Origin: Sulfurospirillum sp. UBA1314 | Lineage (GTDB): Bacteria; Campylobacterota; Campylobacteria; Campylobacterales; Sulfurospirillaceae | Direction of reading: 5' to 3' | DNA: 16,867 nucleotides | Assembly (NCBI GenBank): GCA_002307095.1 | Contig: DBTO01000218.1 | Location: 1 to 16,867 of the forward strand | Shown here: in pieces, positions 14,291-16,867 of the stretch | How the letters are laid out: every line of letters begins with the position of its first letter | Position numbering within the stretch: position 1 is the stretch's first letter | Program-made: the position numbers and the translations under genes | Notes under the pieces: generated by a model | The model's input: the letters and a program-made list of their open reading frames with translations, nothing else | Database searches by the model: none | What the model was told of the DNA's origin: nothing

Positions 14291-15010
14291 CTACAACATC
14301 CTTTTGATTTGTTGAATCAGCTTTTGTACAGCAGTCATATTCTTTTGTACACCGAGCAAATATTTGAGTTTTTCTGTTTTTTTATCAAAAATAGGACTGA
14401 TTGTCAGTTCATTGTAAATGAGTTCACCATTTTTGGTGTAGTTGCGAAGTGTCGCCGTAATATCTCGCTCTTCTTTGACGGCTATTTGAATCTCTTTAAG
14501 GGAGAGTTGATCACGATCTTCCCCATGCAAAAAACGACAATTGAGACCAATGACCTCTTCGGAGGTATAGCCAAAGAGTTCCGTAAAAGCTTCATTCACA
14601 AAGATGATAGGATTGTCTGGTAAATTTGGATCGGTAATCGTAATCCCATTTTTGGCTTGATCAAGAATTTCAAGGACATAATCGGTGATATCAGGAAGGT
14701 TGTCGCGGTATTTTTTGAGGACATAGCGTCCCCCATAATAGTTATTAATGACAAGAGAAGGCATTTTTTTACGAAGATTACTGATAAGATTACGAATATT
14801 TTTGGGACTGAACTCTTTATCGTAATCATCCCAAATATGAAAGAAAATATCCACGCTACTGACAGGTTTATCGTGATGATCAATCAATATAGCCAGCAAT
14901 TTGGTCATACTCGCTGTCAATACCACACTGCAATTATCTTCAATCACCGTTTGCGTCTGAGGATTCCAATAACATTTGTCATACAATTTTATCAGTGTTT
15001 TAGTATTCAT
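14291..15010 (-). CDS. Winged-helix regulator fused to a LOV blue-light sensor domain
   Basis: This 239-residue protein has an OmpR/PhoB-type winged helix (about residues 28-100: LTASMTKLLAILIDHH, the recognition-helix region NIRNLISNLRKK, and the wing GGRYVLKKY). A LOV domain follows (about 110-228). The LOV part shows TDPNLPDNPIIFVNEAF, then GLNCRFLH with the photo-adduct cysteine C158, and FMN ligands N190 (RNYTKNG), N200 (YNEL) and Q222 (GVQ), so it should bind flavin and form a blue-light adduct. H162 replaces the usual Q of NCRFLQ. The order DNA-binding domain first, LOV second is the reverse of the studied LOV-LuxR protein EL222. It is the first gene of the operon and may control it. 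No ribosome-binding site precedes ATG 15010, so the mRNA may be nearly leaderless. Confidence 0.88.
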   Translation of the reverse strand: MNTKTLIKLYDKCYWNPQTQTVIEDNCSVVLTASMTKLLAILIDHHDKPVSSVDIFFHIWDDYDKEFSPKNIRNLISNLRKKMPSLVINNYYGGRYVLKKYRDNLPDITDYVLEILDQAKNGITITDPNLPDNPIIFVNEAFTELFGYTSEEVIGLNCRFLHGEDRDQLSLKEIQIAVKEERDITATLRNYTKNGELIYNELTISPIFDKKTEKLKYLLGVQKNMTAVQKLIQQIKRML

Positions 15011-15017
15011 AAAAACA

Positions 15018-15023
15018 ATTCTA
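15018..15023 (-). promoter_or_regulatory. Candidate -10 (TAGAAT) of the LOV signalling operon
   Basis: The minus strand reads TAGAAT from 15023 to 15018, only 7 nt before the ATG at 15010, so a transcript from it would start within a base or two of the start codon. An alternative hexamer, GATACT (minus strand, 15036-15031), would leave a leader of about 14 nt. Neither has a good -35. The rest of the 15011-15148 gap holds the repeat elements listed next. Confidence 0.35.
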
Positions 15024-15087
15024 ACACAAAAGTATCTTTAAAGTGCCTTTTTATCGCAAAGAAAAAGAGGATTTAGCGTTTAAAATT

Positions 15088-15099
15088 TTTACATGTAAA
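15088..15099. repeat. TTTACATGTAAA palindrome near the acs/LOV operon junction
   Basis: A perfect 12-bp palindrome of the same family, 27 nt away from another TTACATGTAA copy at 15126-15135. Both acs (ending 15149) and the LOV gene (starting 15010) read minus, so this copy lies downstream of acs and upstream of the LOV operon promoter and could act on either. Confidence 0.75.
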
Positions 15100-15113
15100 G
15101 AGTTTTCACAAGG

Positions 15114-15140
15114 AGCGGTTACATCTTACATGTAACCGCT
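15114..15140 (-). terminator. Hairpin after acs containing a TTACATGTAA copy
   Basis: AGCGGTTACAT (15114-15124) and ATGTAACCGCT (15130-15140) make a perfect 11-bp stem with loop CTTAC, 9 nt after the acs stop codon. The TTACATGTAA copy at 15126-15135 spans the loop and right arm. No U-tract follows directly on the minus strand; the next U-rich stretch comes after the 15088-15099 palindrome. It probably ends or protects the acs transcript. Confidence 0.6.
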
Positions 15141-15148
15141 TGGGAGGA

Positions 15149-16867
15149 TTAAAATTCGATGAGATTTTGGATTTTCTCAACGATGCTTGGATCTTCAAGC
15201 GTTGAGATATCTTGCGTAATCGGCTCTTTTTTCGCAATGGAGCGAAGAATTCTTCGCATGATCTTACCACTTCTTGTTTTTGGAAGCCCTGGAACAAATC
15301 GAATCGCATCGAGTTTCGCGATATTGCCGATCTCTTTGACGATCAATTTATTCAGCTCTTGGATCATATAAACCTCTTCGCTGAGGCTGTCGGTTCCTTT
15401 GATCACAATGTAAGCAAAAATACCCTCTCCCTTAATTGGATCGGGACGTCCAACAACGGCAACTTCCGCAACGTTCTCATGATTGCCAAGAACGGCTTCG
15501 ATCTCAGCTGTTCCAATTCTATGACCTGAAACATTGATAACATCATCGGTGCGTCCTGTAATGACGATGTAACCATCTTCATCATACATTGCGCCATCGC
15601 CTGAAAAATAGACAGGCTTACCATCTTTTTTGCAATCCCCAAAATAGGATTTTACAAAGCGCTCACTATCGCCCCAAATATTACGAATCATCGAAGGCCA
15701 TGGCTTGGTAATGCACAAAAATCCCTTTTCACCCTGTGGTGTTGGATTGCCATGCTCATCAATAATCTCAGCTTTAATGCCCGGAAGTGGGAATGTCGCA
15801 CTACCTGGTTTAATCGGTGTAGCACCGGGAAGTGGCGTAATCATATGCCCACCCGTCTCCGTTTGCCACCATGTATCGACAATCGGACAGTTTCCACCGC
15901 CAATTTGCTCATAATACCACGTCCACGCATCCGGATTGATAGGCTCGCCAACGGTTCCAAGCACTTTAAGAGAACTTAGATCATAACGAGATGGAGCATC
16001 TGCCCCTTCTTTATGAAGCAAACGAATCGCTGTTGGTGCCGTATAAAACTGATTAACACGATGCTCTTCAATCATATGCCACCATCTGCCAACATCAGGA
16101 AACGTTGGAACGCCTTCGTACATAATGGTCGTTGCACCCATCGCCAGTGGTCCATAAACGATGTACGTATGCCCTGTAATCCAACCCACATCCGCCGTAC
16201 ACCAAAACGTATCGTTTTCCTTGACATCAAAGACATGCTCCATCGTGTACTGCGCCCAAAGAATGTACCCAGCACTGCTGTGTTGTACCCCTTTTGGTTT
16301 ACCCGTACTGCCTGAAGTGTAAAGTAAAAAGAGCGGATCTTCAGAGTCCATCCATTCAGGATCGCAATACTGAGACTCGTTCATAATGATCTCATTGTAA
16401 ACATAGTCACGTCCTGGAACGTACTCAATGTCCTCAAAGTTTCGCTGAACAATTAAAACTTTTTCACAACACTCACACCCAACGCTGAGTGCTTCATCGA
16501 CAACCGGTTTTAACATATACGGTTTACCGCGACGAAAAGCACCATCAGCTGTGATAACCAATTTTGCCTCAGCATCTTGGATACGGTCACGCAACGCTTC
16601 TGCTGAAAATCCACCGAAAACAACCGAATGAATCGCGCCAATTTTTGCACAGGCAAGCATCGCAAAAGCCGCTTCTGGGATCATCGGCATGTAAAGCACC
16701 ACACGGTCACCTTTTTTGATACCAAAACGGTTACGCATTAAGTTTGCTAAGCGGTTAACGCGGTAAAAAAGTTGTAAATAGGTGATGATACGACGTTTGC
16801 CGTCCTCACCTTCCCAAATAATCGCCGCTTTATTTTTGCGACTTTTTAAATGTCGTCCTAAACACTG
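15149..16867 (-). CDS. acs: Acetyl-CoA synthetase (AMP-forming), lacking its N-terminal part at the window edge
   Basis: The open frame continues through the right edge without a stop, giving 572 visible residues of an expected 650 or so; the ATG at 16738 is internal, since the upstream in-frame sequence (GRHLKSRKNKAAIIWEGE) is conserved Acs. Motifs seen include the P-loop YTSGSTGKPKG, DTWWQTETGG, the adenylation hinge YIVITGRTDDVINVSGHR and the C-terminal KTRSGKIMRR, whose final lysine is the residue acetylated to switch the enzyme off. It converts acetate, ATP and CoA to acetyl-CoA in the cytosol, letting the cell use acetate as carbon. It ends LIEF just before a hairpin. No protein acetyltransferase or deacetylase gene is visible here. 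Confidence 0.97.
   Translation of the reverse strand, partial: QCLGRHLKSRKNKAAIIWEGEDGKRRIITYLQLFYRVNRLANLMRNRFGIKKGDRVVLYMPMIPEAAFAMLACAKIGAIHSVVFGGFSAEALRDRIQDAEAKLVITADGAFRRGKPYMLKPVVDEALSVGCECCEKVLIVQRNFEDIEYVPGRDYVYNEIIMNESQYCDPEWMDSEDPLFLLYTSGSTGKPKGVQHSSAGYILWAQYTMEHVFDVKENDTFWCTADVGWITGHTYIVYGPLAMGATTIMYEGVPTFPDVGRWWHMIEEHRVNQFYTAPTAIRLLHKEGADAPSRYDLSSLKVLGTVGEPINPDAWTWYYEQIGGGNCPIVDTWWQTETGGHMITPLPGATPIKPGSATFPLPGIKAEIIDEHGNPTPQGEKGFLCITKPWPSMIRNIWGDSERFVKSYFGDCKKDGKPVYFSGDGAMYDEDGYIVITGRTDDVINVSGHRIGTAEIEAVLGNHENVAEVAVVGRPDPIKGEGIFAYIVIKGTDSLSEEVYMIQELNKLIVKEIGNIAKLDAIRFVPGLPKTRSGKIMRRILRSIAKKEPITQDISTLEDPSIVEKIQNLIEF

Noticed and set aside
11084..15010. A chemotaxis operon
   Set aside because: CheB and CheR modules occur only as fused domains of a kinase; no CheA, CheW, CheY or receptor gene is in the window.
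3635..15140. CRISPR array or transposon ends as an explanation of the TTACATGTAA copies
   Set aside because: Spacing is irregular over 11 kb, there are no spacers, no cas genes, no transposase and no target-site duplications.
15149..16738. A complete acs starting at ATG 16738
   Set aside because: The same frame continues upstream with conserved Acs sequence to the window edge, so the gene is cut, not short.

Overview
The window looks like a chromosome segment of a flagellated Campylobacterota (epsilonproteobacterium), with Sulfurospirillum or a close relative as the best guess. The reasons are the FlgF/FlgG and RpoD sequence style, a sigma-54 promoter of the Campylobacter type (TGGAAC-N5-TTGCT) ahead of the rod genes, the AHQWRQPLN histidine-kinase box typical of this phylum, and the moderately AT-rich composition. 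The genus is an inference from memory of protein style, not a search result. I see no rRNA, tRNA, insertion sequence, prophage or CRISPR array, and no gene-free stretch longer than about 175 bases.

Layout. Positions 1-908 (minus strand) hold flgF and the start of flgG behind a strong sigma-54 promoter. Positions 1082-3628 (plus) hold rpoD, followed 3 nt later by a small PAS-like protein of unknown function. Positions 3755-7649 (plus) are a metal-uptake region: a DUF1007 periplasmic protein, a NicO-type permease, znuC and znuB in one unit, then znuA from its own promoter. Both promoters carry the same operator-like motif (GCAACTnAGTTGC) at the same distance from the -10, so one metalloregulator probably controls both units. 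Positions 7714-8873 are a divergent pair: an HxlR-type regulator and a flavodoxin-fold oxidoreductase. Positions 8941-9630 (minus) encode a stand-alone SapC-family protein.

Positions 9763-15010 (minus) are the most striking part, a tightly packed three-gene signalling operon. It reads, in transcription order: an OmpR-type winged helix fused to a LOV blue-light domain with the photoactive cysteine present; a 1067-residue CheB-CheR-PAS-coiled coil-PAS-histidine kinase; and a REC-PAS-GGDEF diguanylate cyclase whose start codon overlaps the end of the kinase gene. Together they suggest a light- or flavin-redox-responsive phosphorelay that ends in c-di-GMP synthesis and possibly direct transcriptional control. 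Positions 15149-16867 (minus) carry most of acs (acetyl-CoA synthetase), running off the right edge.

A second unexplained signal cuts across the map. The 10-base palindrome TTACATGTAA occurs nine times, always between genes: three inverted pairs, one mixed cluster of two, and one solo copy. Three of these sites sit where transcription units end. This looks like a genome-wide family of extragenic palindromes that act as terminators, protein-binding sites or both.
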